Assembly (NCBI GenBank): GCA_028820935.1
Contig: JAPPHZ010000018.1
Location: forward strand, 1 to 64,000
DNA length: 64,000 nt
Reading direction: 5' to 3'
Source: a bacterium
GTDB lineage: Bacteria > Actinomycetota > Acidimicrobiia > Spongiisociales > Spongiisociaceae
Shown here piece after piece: positions 19,443 to 27,812 of the stretch. Every line of letters starts with the position of its first letter. Positions within the stretch are counted from its first letter, which is position 1. The notes under the pieces were generated by a model. That model was given only the letters and a program-made list of their open reading frames with translations, had not been told where the DNA came from and made no database searches. The translations under genes were made by a program, and so were the position numbers.

Positions 19443-19512
19443 TTGTTAGTTTCTAGTTGTTAGTTTCTAGTTTATAAGCAACTATCGACTAGCAACTATC
19501 AACTAGCAACTA
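19440..19512. repeat. AT-rich heptamer-repeat hairpin before argS
   Basis: Two 33-bp arms (19440-19472 and 19480-19512) flank a 7-nt loop TATAAGC. Each arm is built from TAGTTnn heptamers. Aligning the arms gives 26 Watson-Crick pairs, 3 G-U pairs and 4 mismatches. It is strikingly AT-rich in a GC-rich genome, and its first TAG is the prepilin peptidase stop codon. It could be a transcription barrier, a slippage-generated satellite or a regulatory RNA stem. There is no U-tract as in a standard terminator. Confidence 0.75.
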
Positions 19513-19522
19513 TTGATTGCTG

Positions 19523-19528
19523 TATCCT
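19523..19528 (+). promoter_or_regulatory. -10 box TATCCT before argS
   Basis: TATCCT lies 11 nt upstream of the argS ATG, just after the heptamer hairpin. It implies a message with a leader of only a few bases. Confidence 0.4.
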
Positions 19529-19539
19529 GCCGGGTTCGT

Positions 19540-21303
19540 ATGAGCCTTCTCTCGGATCTGACCAGGATCGTCGCGGCCGGCTTCGAAGCAGCCGGTCTCG
19601 ACGCTTCGTTCGGCGCCGTTCAAGTCTCGGATCGTCCCGATCTGGGCCAGTTCCAGTGCAACGGCGCGCTGGCCGCCGCGCGGAGCGCCGGTCGTGACCC
19701 TCGCGACATAGCCGGGGAGGTGGTGAGGCGGATCGAGGGCGACCGCCGGTTGGCCTCGGTGTCGATCGCCGGGCCGGGTTTCATAAACCTGACCATGACC
19801 GGTCGGACCCTCGCCGACGGCGTGGACGCCATGGCGCGGGACGAGCGGTTGGGCGTTCCCCCGGTCGGGCGACCGCTCAACGTGATAGTGGACTACGCGG
19901 GGCCGAACGTGGCCAAGGCGATGCATGTCGGGCATCTTCGGGCCACGATCATCGGGGACACGCTCAAGCGGCTCTTCCGTTTCGCGGGACACGAAGTGCT
20001 GGGAGACGCCCACTTCGGTGACTGGGGCCTTCAGATGGGCATGCTCATCGTGGCCACCCGCCGGCGACATCCCGAACTGGCGCATTTCGACGGATCGTCC
20101 GAGGGTCCCTACGAGGACCCCCTCGACGTCACCCTGGCCGACCTCCAGGAGTGGTATCCGGAGATGGCCCGCCAGGTCGCCGATGACGAGGCGGTGGCCG
20201 CCGAAGCTCGGCAAGCCACCACCGATCTCCAGTCGGGCCGGCCGGGGTACGTGGCGATCTGGGAGCACTTCGTCCGGGTGTCGCGCGCCTCCCAGGAGCA
20301 GGATTTCTCCGACCTGGGGGTGGAGTTCGACCTCTGGTACGGGGAGAGCACCGTCCGGGATCTGCTCCGCCCCCTCGTGGATGAGACCCTTGCTCGGGGG
20401 ATTGCGGTCCGGTCGGACGGAGCGGTGGTGATCGATGTGAGCCGGCCTGACGACAGAGCCGAGATCACGCCCCTCGTGCTCGAGACCTCCCACGGGGCGT
20501 TCCTCTACGGCACCACCGACGTGGCCACCATCCAGATGCGGGTCTCGGAACTGGGGGCGGACCTGATCCTCTACGTCGTCGACTCTCGCCAGTCCTACCA
20601 CCTCGAGCAGGTTTTCCGGGCCGCCCGCCGGGCCGGCTTGTCCGGCGGGGCAGTCATGGAGCACATCGGATTCGGAACCATGAACGGGCCGGATGGAACC
20701 CCTTTCAAGACGCGTGAGGGCGGCGTGCTCAGGCTGGGAGATCTGATCGAGACGGTTACGGAGGCCGCGGCGGCCCGCCTGGAGGAGTCGGATCTGGCAG
20801 CCCGGTATTCCGGGGACGAGCGGGCGCTGATCGCTCGCCAGGTCGGGATCGCCGCCCTCAAGTTCGGCGACCTGGTCAACAACCGTGCCTCCAACTACGT
20901 CTTCGACGTGCGCCGGTTTACCGCGCTGGAAGGCAAGACCGGTCCCTACCTGCAGATGGCGACCGTGCGTATGGATTCGATCCTCGGGCGGGCCTCCCGC
21001 CAGGGATTGGCGCCGGGCGCCGTCCTGCCGCCGCGCCACGAGACGGAGACCAGGCTCGTGCTGCGCCTCCTCCAGCTACCCGAGGTGATCGACCGGGCCA
21101 TGGAACTGCGCGCCCCCAACCACCTGGCTGAGTTCGCCTACGAGGTTGCCGCCGACTTCAGCCGTTTCTACGAGGCCTGCCACATCCTGACCGAGCGCGA
21201 CCCCGGACTGCAGGCCTCATGGTTAGGGACGGTCCGGACCACCCGCCGGGTGCTGGAACTCCTGCTCGACCTGCTGGGTATCGAAGTTCCGGCTCGCATG
21301 TAG
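19540..21303 (+). CDS. argS: Arginyl-tRNA synthetase
   Basis: ArgRS, class I, 587 residues. It has the N-terminal tRNA-recognition domain, VDYAGPNVAKAMHVGHLR with the HIGH-like motif, GDWGLQMGM, a degenerate KMSK-like FKTREGG and the C-terminal anticodon domain (DALR-like, ending FYEACH.L). ATG 19540 was chosen because the nine codons before it run into the heptamer-repeat flank. It converges with the minus-strand membrane gene 7 bp away. Confidence 0.95.
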   Translation: MSLLSDLTRIVAAGFEAAGLDASFGAVQVSDRPDLGQFQCNGALAAARSAGRDPRDIAGEVVRRIEGDRRLASVSIAGPGFINLTMTGRTLADGVDAMARDERLGVPPVGRPLNVIVDYAGPNVAKAMHVGHLRATIIGDTLKRLFRFAGHEVLGDAHFGDWGLQMGMLIVATRRRHPELAHFDGSSEGPYEDPLDVTLADLQEWYPEMARQVADDEAVAAEARQATTDLQSGRPGYVAIWEHFVRVSRASQEQDFSDLGVEFDLWYGESTVRDLLRPLVDETLARGIAVRSDGAVVIDVSRPDDRAEITPLVLETSHGAFLYGTTDVATIQMRVSELGADLILYVVDSRQSYHLEQVFRAARRAGLSGGAVMEHIGFGTMNGPDGTPFKTREGGVLRLGDLIETVTEAAAARLEESDLAARYSGDERALIARQVGIAALKFGDLVNNRASNYVFDVRRFTALEGKTGPYLQMATVRMDSILGRASRQGLAPGAVLPPRHETETRLVLRLLQLPEVIDRAMELRAPNHLAEFAYEVAADFSRFYEACHILTERDPGLQASWLGTVRTTRRVLELLLDLLGIEVPARM

Positions 21304-21310
21304 GTGCCGC

Positions 21311-21949
21311 TCAACCGGTCCGGTATTCCAGGATGACGAGGAGCATCCAGGGCGCGTAGAGCAGGGAAGGGACGTTGCCGGCGATCCACGGGTAGCGGGG
21401 TGCTCCGTATTGGAGGGCCGGCCAGGCCAGCGCCAGGGCGATCAGGCCTGCCGGCAAGGCCCGGTTGCCCACCACGCCCAGATAGGCCGGCACGAGGTCG
21501 AACAATTCGGAGAAGCGGGCCAGAGTCGAGGTCGCAAGGCCTGCCAGCCGGCCGGTCACCCAGATGCCGACCAGAATGGCCGGCACCCAGGTGAGCAGCG
21601 TCTCCCACGGCTCGGCCTCCACCCGCAGACCGGAGGGCCCGAGGCCCCACTCGGTGGCCATCCCGACAACCGCCGCGCCGAGCATCAATACCGCTACCCC
21701 GACCGCCAGGACTTCGGACTCGGGCGGTGCCAGGTCGAGCGCGAGCAGGCCGAGCCCACCCAGGGCCAGCCCGATCCCCATTCCTGCGAGTCCGGTGCCT
21801 ATGACCGCCAGGACCACCCCGAGCACCATCCGGAGCGACTGCATGCCGATGGTTGCCCACCGCCAGACCTCGGAACCGGGCTGGAGGATCTGGGGGAGCA
21901 GCTCCAGGAGGTTCCGGCGCCGCCGGTCGTATGGCGGGTAGTCGGTCAC
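21311..21949 (-). CDS. Uncharacterised polytopic membrane protein
   Basis: The 212-residue product begins at GTG 21949, overlapping the glcF stop (GTGA). It has a short charged N-terminus (PPYDRRRRNLL) and about five hydrophobic segments (from about residues 30, 55, 80, 115 and 165). I recognise no family. Its tight coupling to glcD-glcE-glcF suggests co-expression, perhaps as a membrane partner or transporter-like protein for glycolate metabolism; this is inference. A longer reading frame upstream lies antisense to nothing useful and overlaps glcF out of frame. Confidence 0.7.
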   Translation of the reverse strand: MTDYPPYDRRRRNLLELLPQILQPGSEVWRWATIGMQSLRMVLGVVLAVIGTGLAGMGIGLALGGLGLLALDLAPPESEVLAVGVAVLMLGAAVVGMATEWGLGPSGLRVEAEPWETLLTWVPAILVGIWVTGRLAGLATSTLARFSELFDLVPAYLGVVGNRALPAGLIALALAWPALQYGAPRYPWIAGNVPSLLYAPWMLLVILEYRTG

Positions 21950-23193
21950 CGGACGGCCGCCCGTCTCCCGGCTCGCTGCAGTGCCTCCCAGTAGAGCTCC
22001 ACCGGATGAGCGACCCGGGCCGCATGCCCGAGTTCGTTCAGATACGTGCGCAACTGTATCTCGCATCCAGGATTGGCGCTGGCTACGAGAAGGGCTCCGG
22101 TCGCTTCCACCTGTTCCGCCTTCGAGGAGCCGAGGCGGCGCGACATCTCGGGTTCCAGCAGGCTGTAGATGCCCGCCGCGCCACAACACAGGCCGTTCGG
22201 GTCGATCTCGACAACGGTCAGCCCGGCCGCGGCCAGGATTGCTCGGGGCTGGTCGGTGATCCGCTGCACATGCCGGAGATGGCATGGGTCCTGTACCGCC
22301 ACCAGGCCGCCACCGGTGCTCAATCGGGGAAGCCTCCCGTCGGTGATCGCCTCCGCCACCACCTCGTTCACATCGGCCACCCTCGCGGCGAGTTCCTCCC
22401 CGCCGTCGACCCAATGGGCGTATTCCTTCATGTGTGCCCCGCATCCGGCCGAGTTGACGACCACCAGATCCACACCTCGGAAGGCCGCCATGTTCACGGA
22501 TGCCATCTTCCGGGTGTCGTCCGCCCAGCCGTCATGCGCGGCGAGCGCTCCGCAACAGGTTTGACCCCGGGGTGAGACGACCTCCCACCCGGCCGCTGCC
22601 AGCAGCTCGACGGTGGCCGTGTGCACATCTCCGAACCAGGCGTCCATGACGCAACCGGCCACCAGAGCGGCCACCCCCCGTTTCTCTCCCTCTGCGGCGC
22701 GGATCCTCCCCACGATCGAGCGAGGCCACCCTTTGAGCGGTCGGAGCCCGCTCAGGTTGCCCCGGATCCGGCGCGGCGCCAGCGTGGTGAGCCGGAACGA
22801 CTGGGCGATCGATGCGGCCAGCGTCCCGAATCGGACCGCCGTCCGGCTACGCAACAGGCGGGCTGTCACCAGCCGCCGGAGCCGGCGGTCGACACCCGAC
22901 GTCTGGGCGGCTATCTCGGCTCTCGCGCCCTCCATTGCTCGGCCGAACGGTACGAACGATGGGCAGACGACCTCGCAGGCGCGGCACTGCAGGCATGCCC
23001 CCATGATCTCCTCGAAGCGGCTGTCCACGGGTCGTCCGGCGGCGACCGCCGACATCGCGGTCAGCCGTCCCCGCGGCGAGGCGGTCTCGAGTCCGGTCAG
23101 CCGGAAGGTAGGGCAGCTGGGCAGGCACAGCCCGCACTGGATGCATGAGGAGAGTTCGTCCGCGCGTGGCGCGTGAGGGGTGACCCAGCTCAT
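21946..23193 (-). CDS. glcF: Glycolate oxidase iron-sulfur subunit
   Basis: GlcF passes electrons from the GlcD/GlcE flavoproteins toward the membrane. The 415-residue product carries two 4Fe-4S motifs, CIQCGLCLPSCP (about 17-28) and CLQCRACEVVCP (about 67-78). Two cysteine-rich CCG domains follow (VAGCVMDAW...TCCGALAAH, and DPCHLRHVQ...LCCGAAGIY). The start is 1 nt downstream of the glcE stop. It is a likely client of the Fe-S assembly proteins encoded nearby. Confidence 0.93.
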   Translation of the reverse strand: MSWVTPHAPRADELSSCIQCGLCLPSCPTFRLTGLETASPRGRLTAMSAVAAGRPVDSRFEEIMGACLQCRACEVVCPSFVPFGRAMEGARAEIAAQTSGVDRRLRRLVTARLLRSRTAVRFGTLAASIAQSFRLTTLAPRRIRGNLSGLRPLKGWPRSIVGRIRAAEGEKRGVAALVAGCVMDAWFGDVHTATVELLAAAGWEVVSPRGQTCCGALAAHDGWADDTRKMASVNMAAFRGVDLVVVNSAGCGAHMKEYAHWVDGGEELAARVADVNEVVAEAITDGRLPRLSTGGGLVAVQDPCHLRHVQRITDQPRAILAAAGLTVVEIDPNGLCCGAAGIYSLLEPEMSRRLGSSKAEQVEATGALLVASANPGCEIQLRTYLNELGHAARVAHPVELYWEALQRAGRRAAVR

Positions 23194-23194
23194 C

Positions 23195-24277
23195 TCAGAT
23201 CCGGCCCGGCAGGATGCCCCGGTTGATCCTGCGGCCGGGATCGAACAGGTTGACGACGCGCCGCTGGATCTCGATCGATGGGGGCGGCGTTCCCCACGGG
23301 TCGAACGCCCCGGCTACCGATGGGGGCGCGTCCAGCATCACCAGAGCGCCTCCGAGGGACTCGGCCCGGCCCCTCAACTCGCCGAGCTCCTCGAGGTCGA
23401 CCTCGCCGGCGCCGACTGTTACCTCGCCGACTCCGAACTGGGCCAGGTACCTCCAGCCGGGGTCGAGCCGATCGACGATGCTACGCAGGGAGGAGGGAGG
23501 GGTCCGCACCGAGAAGCGAACCGCTCCGGCGGGATGGTCGGGCCAATCCAGCCCGGTGGTGGGTTCGGCGTCCAGTGCGGCTGCCTGGCCTGCCACCTCT
23601 TCGGGGGTGCCACCGAGGAATACGGCGGCGCTTCCCCGAGTTTCCAGCACGGCCAGAGGGCGATAGGCCACCTCGAGCGCCTCCTCAGGGGACTCCACGG
23701 GCACGGTTGCGGACGCCTGTGGGACCGGCCACAACTTGAGGCAGACCTGGGCGATCAGGCCCATGGCTCCGAGGGATCCGGTGGCGAGGCGGGGAATGTC
23801 GTACCCGGTCACGTTCTTCACCACCCGGCCACCGGCGGTGACTACCCGGCCATCGCTGGACACCAGGGTCGTCTCCAGCACCCGGTCCCGGATCGGGCCG
23901 TACCGGTAACGCCGCCATCCAGACATGGCGGTGGCGATCGCGCCGCCCACCGTGCCGGTTCCGGGTTGCTCGGCCAGCAGGGCGGTCTGGCCCTTCGACG
24001 CCAGCATCTGCTCGAGTTCCTCGACCAGCACCCCGGCCTCCACCACCACGGTCAGGTCGTCCGGCTCCCACGCCACCACGCGATCCAGGCCGGACGTGGA
24101 AAGGATCACGTCGGAGGTCACCGGGTATCCGATGCCCCGGTGGGAGCCGCCGCCGTGGATCCGGATGCGGTCTCGGCCGGCCGGCAGGTTGGCCATCAGG
24201 CCGGCCGCCTCCTCGATGGTCTCGGGCGTGGCGGTCGGTAGGCCCGAGACCCCATCCGCCGAGCTGGCGAGGCTCAA
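23195..24277 (-). CDS. glcE: Glycolate oxidase FAD-binding subunit
   Basis: GlcE is the second flavin-domain subunit of glycolate oxidase. It shows the PCMH-type FAD fold: IHGGGSHRGIG, VVAWEPDDLTVVVEAG, QPGTGTVGGAIATA, RVVKNVTGYDIPRLATGSLG. I prefer the TTG at 24277, which overlaps the glcD stop (TTGA) and gives 360 residues. An ATG at 24319 would add 14 residues read out of frame from the end of glcD. It lacks the C-terminal substrate domain of GlcD, as expected. Confidence 0.9.
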   Translation of the reverse strand: MSLASSADGVSGLPTATPETIEEAAGLMANLPAGRDRIRIHGGGSHRGIGYPVTSDVILSTSGLDRVVAWEPDDLTVVVEAGVLVEELEQMLASKGQTALLAEQPGTGTVGGAIATAMSGWRRYRYGPIRDRVLETTLVSSDGRVVTAGGRVVKNVTGYDIPRLATGSLGAMGLIAQVCLKLWPVPQASATVPVESPEEALEVAYRPLAVLETRGSAAVFLGGTPEEVAGQAAALDAEPTTGLDWPDHPAGAVRFSVRTPPSSLRSIVDRLDPGWRYLAQFGVGEVTVGAGEVDLEELGELRGRAESLGGALVMLDAPPSVAGAFDPWGTPPPSIEIQRRVVNLFDPGRRINRGILPGRI

Positions 24278-25698
24278 ACCCAGGCCCCCACCGGCGGCGG
24301 TCGGCCGAAGTCGAAGCATCGTGAGCCCTGCGGCACGATCTTGCCGGGGTTAAGCCTTCCGTCGGGATCGAGAGCCTCGCGGATGCGCGCCTGAGCATCG
24401 AGGCCCATCTCGTCGAAGACCAGGTGCATGTAATCCCGCTTCTCCATGCCGATGCCGTGCTCACCGGACAGCGAACCGCCGATGGCTACGCACATCTCGA
24501 TGAGGTCTCTCCCGGCCGCGTCCACCCGCTCCATGACCCCTGGAACGGAGGCATCGAACGACATGAGCGGATGCAGGTTGCCGTCACCGGCATGGAAGAC
24601 GTTCAGCATCGGGATGTCGTGACGCTTCGAGATGGCATAGGTCTTCTCTATCGCTTCCACCAGCCGGGTCCGGGGTACCACCGTGTCGTGCAGGTAATAG
24701 TCGGGATTCATCTGGGCGATGGCGCCGAAGGCCGACTTGCGACCCAGCCAGATCCGCTTCCGTTCGGCCTCGTCGGAGGCTATCCGGGTCAGGGTGGCCC
24801 GATGGGAGACGGCCAGCCGGCGCACCAGCTCGGCCTCGGCGTCCACCGCCGACGGGTGTCCGGTCACCTCGGCGATCAGCACGGCCGCCGACTCGGTGGG
24901 AAAACCGGCGTTCGCGAAACGCTCCACCGCGATCGTCATCGGCTGGTCCATCATCTCGAGGGCTGCCGGGATCAGCCCGTTGGCGATGATTCCCGACACG
25001 GTGGCGGCCGCATTCTGCACCTCGGGAAAGGCCAGCAGGATGGTGCGGGACGCGGGCGGGTTGGGCAGCAGGTTCACCAGGACGTCGGTGACGATGCCCA
25101 GCGTGCCCTCGGAGCCGACCATCAACCCCCGTATGTCGAGCCCGGTCGGATCCGGCGCCGGCCCGCCTATCGACAGGACGTCACCGTCCGATGTCACTAT
25201 CTCCATCGCCAGCACGTGGTTGACAGTGGTGCCCTCCGCCAGGCAGTGCGGCCCCCCCGAGTTGTTGGCCACGTTGCCTCCGATCGTGCAGACCGACTGG
25301 GAGGAGGGATCGGGCGCGTAATGGAGCCCGAACGGGGTGGTATGGATGCTGAGGTCCAGGTTGATGACCCCGGGTTGTACCCAGACGCACCTGTTCTCGA
25401 CATCGACGGGGCCGATACGGTTCATGCGGGTGGTGACCAGCAGCACGTGGGGCCCGGTGGTGACCGCTCCACCTGCCAGGCCGGTTCCCGACCCGCGCGG
25501 CACCACCGGCACGCCGTGGCGCCCGGCGAGGCACATGATCGTGGCCACCTCGGTGGTATTGCGGGGGAAGACCACCAGTCCCGGCTCGCCGCGTACCAGC
25601 CCGGAGTCCTTGCCGAACACGTACAGGTCGAGCGGGTCGGAGGCCACCTGCTCGTCACCGAGCCGGCGGCGGAGTTCGAGTTCGAGAGACGGGATCAC
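24274..25698 (-). CDS. glcD: Glycolate oxidase catalytic subunit
   Basis: GlcD oxidises glycolate to glyoxylate using FAD. The 474-residue product has the FAD-linked oxidase N-domain (VVPRGSGTGLAGGA, GGNVANNSGGPHCL, GLMVGSEGTLGIVTDV) and the C-domain with FHAGDGNLHP and SGEHGIG. It heads a four-gene unit (glcD-glcE-glcF-membrane protein). Start GTG 25698, with TACCAT 8 nt upstream. A related D-lactate dehydrogenase is the main alternative, but the three-gene order favours glycolate. Confidence 0.93.
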   Translation of the reverse strand: MIPSLELELRRRLGDEQVASDPLDLYVFGKDSGLVRGEPGLVVFPRNTTEVATIMCLAGRHGVPVVPRGSGTGLAGGAVTTGPHVLLVTTRMNRIGPVDVENRCVWVQPGVINLDLSIHTTPFGLHYAPDPSSQSVCTIGGNVANNSGGPHCLAEGTTVNHVLAMEIVTSDGDVLSIGGPAPDPTGLDIRGLMVGSEGTLGIVTDVLVNLLPNPPASRTILLAFPEVQNAAATVSGIIANGLIPAALEMMDQPMTIAVERFANAGFPTESAAVLIAEVTGHPSAVDAEAELVRRLAVSHRATLTRIASDEAERKRIWLGRKSAFGAIAQMNPDYYLHDTVVPRTRLVEAIEKTYAISKRHDIPMLNVFHAGDGNLHPLMSFDASVPGVMERVDAAGRDLIEMCVAIGGSLSGEHGIGMEKRDYMHLVFDEMGLDAQARIREALDPDGRLNPGKIVPQGSRCFDFGRPPPVGAWV

Positions 25699-25706
25699 AG
25701 AGCGGA

Positions 25707-25712
25707 ATGGTA
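25707..25712 (-). promoter_or_regulatory. -10 box TACCAT, leaderless start of glcD
   Basis: On the minus strand TACCAT ends 8 nt before the GTG start at 25698, consistent with leaderless transcription of the glc unit. The nfu-like gene diverges from this region. Confidence 0.45.
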
Positions 25713-25743
25713 GTGGTTAGGGGCTGTGCAACCGGAGCAGGGT

Positions 25744-25763
25744 TAACATCGCGGCAAAGGAGG
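25744..25763 (+). promoter_or_regulatory. -10 box TAACAT plus strong Shine-Dalgarno
   Basis: TAACAT (25744-25749) is followed by AAAGGAGG (25756-25763), 4 nt before the GTG at 25768. This is one of the strongest ribosome-binding sites in the window and it decides the start of the next gene. It contrasts with the leaderless starts nearby. Confidence 0.6.
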
Positions 25764-25767
25764 TCTG

Positions 25768-26028
25768 GTGCCGATCGTTCCCCAATACACCCCCAATCCC
25801 AACGCGCTGAAATTCAGCGTCGGGGTGGAGGTGGGCGGTCCTCGTAGTTACGTGCCGGCCAACGCTGCAGACGACCCCGTGGCCCGAGAGCTGTTCGGGA
25901 TCGAGGGGGTGATGAGCGTCTTCATGACCGCCGACTTCGTCACCGTCACCAAGGAACCGGACGCCGACTGGTCCGGCATCTCCCCGGCGGTCGCGGCCAT
26001 CCTCGAGAGACACTTCCCGAACGCTTAG
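25768..26028 (+). CDS. Stand-alone Nfu N-terminal-domain protein
   Basis: The 86-residue product matches the Nfu/NifU-scaffold N-terminal domain, with Q.TPNPNALKF near the start and a fold ending in ILERHFPN. It lacks the CxxC-bearing C-terminal domain that binds the cluster, so on its own it probably acts as an adaptor or regulator in Fe-S delivery. The start is set by the AAAGGAGG just upstream. It diverges from the glc operon, whose GlcF subunit needs two 4Fe-4S clusters. Confidence 0.8.
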   Translation: MPIVPQYTPNPNALKFSVGVEVGGPRSYVPANAADDPVARELFGIEGVMSVFMTADFVTVTKEPDADWSGISPAVAAILERHFPNA

Positions 26029-26031
26029 TCC

Positions 26032-26820
26032 TCAACGTGTCACCGGCCAGCCGATACCGGCCGAGTCCACTCTCCATGCCAGCTCGGACTCCGGCAGCGG
26101 GACTAAATCCGTCTCGGTCGGAGCGGAGATCTCGGGTAGCGAAAGGGCGCGTACCCCGCCGTCCACCTCGACCCGGAGGTCGACTTCCACCCGCTCCACC
26201 GGAAGCCGCCGGAAGCCGGTCCCGTCGGGCGCCACTAGCCGGCGGATCAGCACGAGGGCTCGGTAGGTGTCCGGTCCGGTCTGGGTGACCGATCGGGTCC
26301 GGGTCCACTCCACATAGGACACGGTGTCGGCGCTGGACGGCTCAGGCGCCACCCCGTGGGGCAGCCGGAGGCCCGAAGCGGCCTGGACCCGCTCGGCCCA
26401 CACCTCGGACGGGTCGATGGTGAAGAACTCCAGCACCAGCCATTCGGCGGTGCCCGCCAGGGCCCGCTCCGTACCTTCCCGGTCGACCGCCATGAGGTCG
26501 GCCTGGGAGAGCCCGGGGGTGACCTCCGGCTCGGCCAGGGCCACGGTGGCCGGCACCGGTCCCTGGTCAGCCACGGGCGGGAGGGTGGTGGTCGTGGCCA
26601 GCGGCTCGGAGGCGACGGCAATCGGGGTGACCGGCACCAGATCCGGCGCCGAAGGCCGGTTGATCTGCCGGAACACGACCACGCCCAGCACCACGACGAT
26701 CAGGCCGGCTGCGATGCCGTAGACCAGTACCTTGCGGTCGGGTTGGGGTGGGATGGTGAGTTGTTCCCACGGTATGTGCTCGCTCACCTGGTCGTCGGTT
26801 GCGGGTGGAAGGTTTGGCAC
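26032..26820 (-). CDS. Membrane-anchored protein of unknown function
   Basis: The 262-residue product starts at GTG 26820, preceded by GAAAGGG; a longer frame to 26895 has no start signal. It has a cytoplasmic N-terminus of about 30 residues with IPWEQL, one membrane helix (about 30-50, VYGIAAGLIVVVLGVVVF) and a Thr/Pro/Ala-rich linker. An extracytoplasmic alpha/beta domain follows (from about 100) with VEWTR.RSVT and RRLPVERVEVDLRVEV. I do not recognise the family. It converges with the nfu-like gene, ending 3 bp from it. Confidence 0.7.
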   Translation of the reverse strand: MPNLPPATDDQVSEHIPWEQLTIPPQPDRKVLVYGIAAGLIVVVLGVVVFRQINRPSAPDLVPVTPIAVASEPLATTTTLPPVADQGPVPATVALAEPEVTPGLSQADLMAVDREGTERALAGTAEWLVLEFFTIDPSEVWAERVQAASGLRLPHGVAPEPSSADTVSYVEWTRTRSVTQTGPDTYRALVLIRRLVAPDGTGFRRLPVERVEVDLRVEVDGGVRALSLPEISAPTETDLVPLPESELAWRVDSAGIGWPVTR

Positions 26821-26956
26821 GGGCTGACCCTTTCGTTCCTCCCGGTGCCGACGAACATCGCGCGTCCGGACAACATACCCCGAATGCCCCCGCATTAACA
26901 GCCCTGCGGGATAACCCGCCGGCCACGGATAACCGGGAAACCGGTCGCGTGCGGAC

Positions 26957-26962
26957 TAACGT
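26957..26962 (+). promoter_or_regulatory. -10 box TAACGT before an anchored protein
   Basis: TAACGT ends 8 nt before the ATG at 26971. This supports ATG 26971 over the in-frame TTG at 26962, which overlaps the box. Confidence 0.5.
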
Positions 26963-26970
26963 TGTTCGCT

Positions 26971-27633
26971 ATGGTGTCCAACCCCGACCCGAGGCCCGGC
27001 CGTTGGGTATTGCCCTTGGTAGTGCTGGGAATGATCCTGTTCACCTGGGTCTGGGTGAACCGTCTGGAGCCGCCTGCCGTCGAGATCACGGCCGACGTAT
27101 CCGGCACTGCTCCGTCCACGACGGCGACCTCGGCGGCCGCTGAGGACACCACCCCCGGTAACGGCGAGGCCGAGACGCCCGAAGACACCACTCCTACGAC
27201 CCTCCTACCGCCCGAGATCGAGGTGTACCTCACCAACCTGGCAGAGGACAAGACGGCGCTGGCGGCGCTGGTCGAGGAGTTGAACGCTGTCAACGACGCC
27301 TGGGAGAACCGGGATGAGACCGGTGTTACCTTCGCCGAGACGGAGGCCGGCATGGTCGCTGCCTCCGAGCGGGCCGTGGTCTTCAGCGAGGCGGTGGAGC
27401 TCCACCGGCCACCAGAGGACGTGGCCGGGTTGACCGACGCTCACCAGCGGGTCTACGAGTCGGCGGCCGCAGTTGCAGAAGCAGCAGCCGCCGCCCTGAC
27501 CGGATTGAGAGCGCCCGACACCGGCGAGGACCGCCGAGCGGCCATGGTGGAGTTCCGGGCCGCAGCGGCCAGCTTCGAACAACAGGTCGACCAGATCAGC
27601 GAGATCGTCCGGCAGGGCTTCGGCGCCGCCTGA
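26971..27633 (+). CDS. Membrane-anchored or secreted protein, unknown function
   Basis: The 220-residue product has an N-terminal hydrophobic helix (about 10-31, WVLPLVVLGMILFTWVWV), a Thr/Ala/Glu-rich spacer (about 40-80) and a helical domain rich in Ala, Glu and Val (about 85-220). The likely topology is an anchor with an extracytoplasmic helical domain. No family is recognised and there are no catalytic motifs. It is divergent from the gene at 26032-26820, which has a similar anchor-plus-linker plan; the two may act in the same envelope process. Confidence 0.7.
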   Translation: MVSNPDPRPGRWVLPLVVLGMILFTWVWVNRLEPPAVEITADVSGTAPSTTATSAAAEDTTPGNGEAETPEDTTPTTLLPPEIEVYLTNLAEDKTALAALVEELNAVNDAWENRDETGVTFAETEAGMVAASERAVVFSEAVELHRPPEDVAGLTDAHQRVYESAAAVAEAAAAALTGLRAPDTGEDRRAAMVEFRAAAASFEQQVDQISEIVRQGFGAA

Positions 27634-27741
27634 CAGTTCCGGGCACGTTCCCGATGGCCTCTTGCCTGTCCCGACACGCTGGCTACTACTGAGGCTTCGC
27701 CGACCAGCCCCCTTGAAACCATCATCGGATAGCGATATATG

Positions 27742-27805
27742 GAGTGTGGGATGACTAGAAGCAGGATGTGTAGCTCAACACCCATCCCGTGCTCTGGGCT
27801 ACACT
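27742..27805 (+). promoter_or_regulatory. Inverted repeat and -10 box TACACT
   Basis: TACACT (27800-27805) ends 7 nt before the ATG at 27813. Upstream, GAGTGTGGGATG (27742-27753) and CATCCCGTGCTC (27783-27794) form a 12-bp inverted repeat with two mismatches that spans the -35 position, which could be an operator. Confidence 0.45.
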
Positions 27806-27812
27806 GGCAGCA

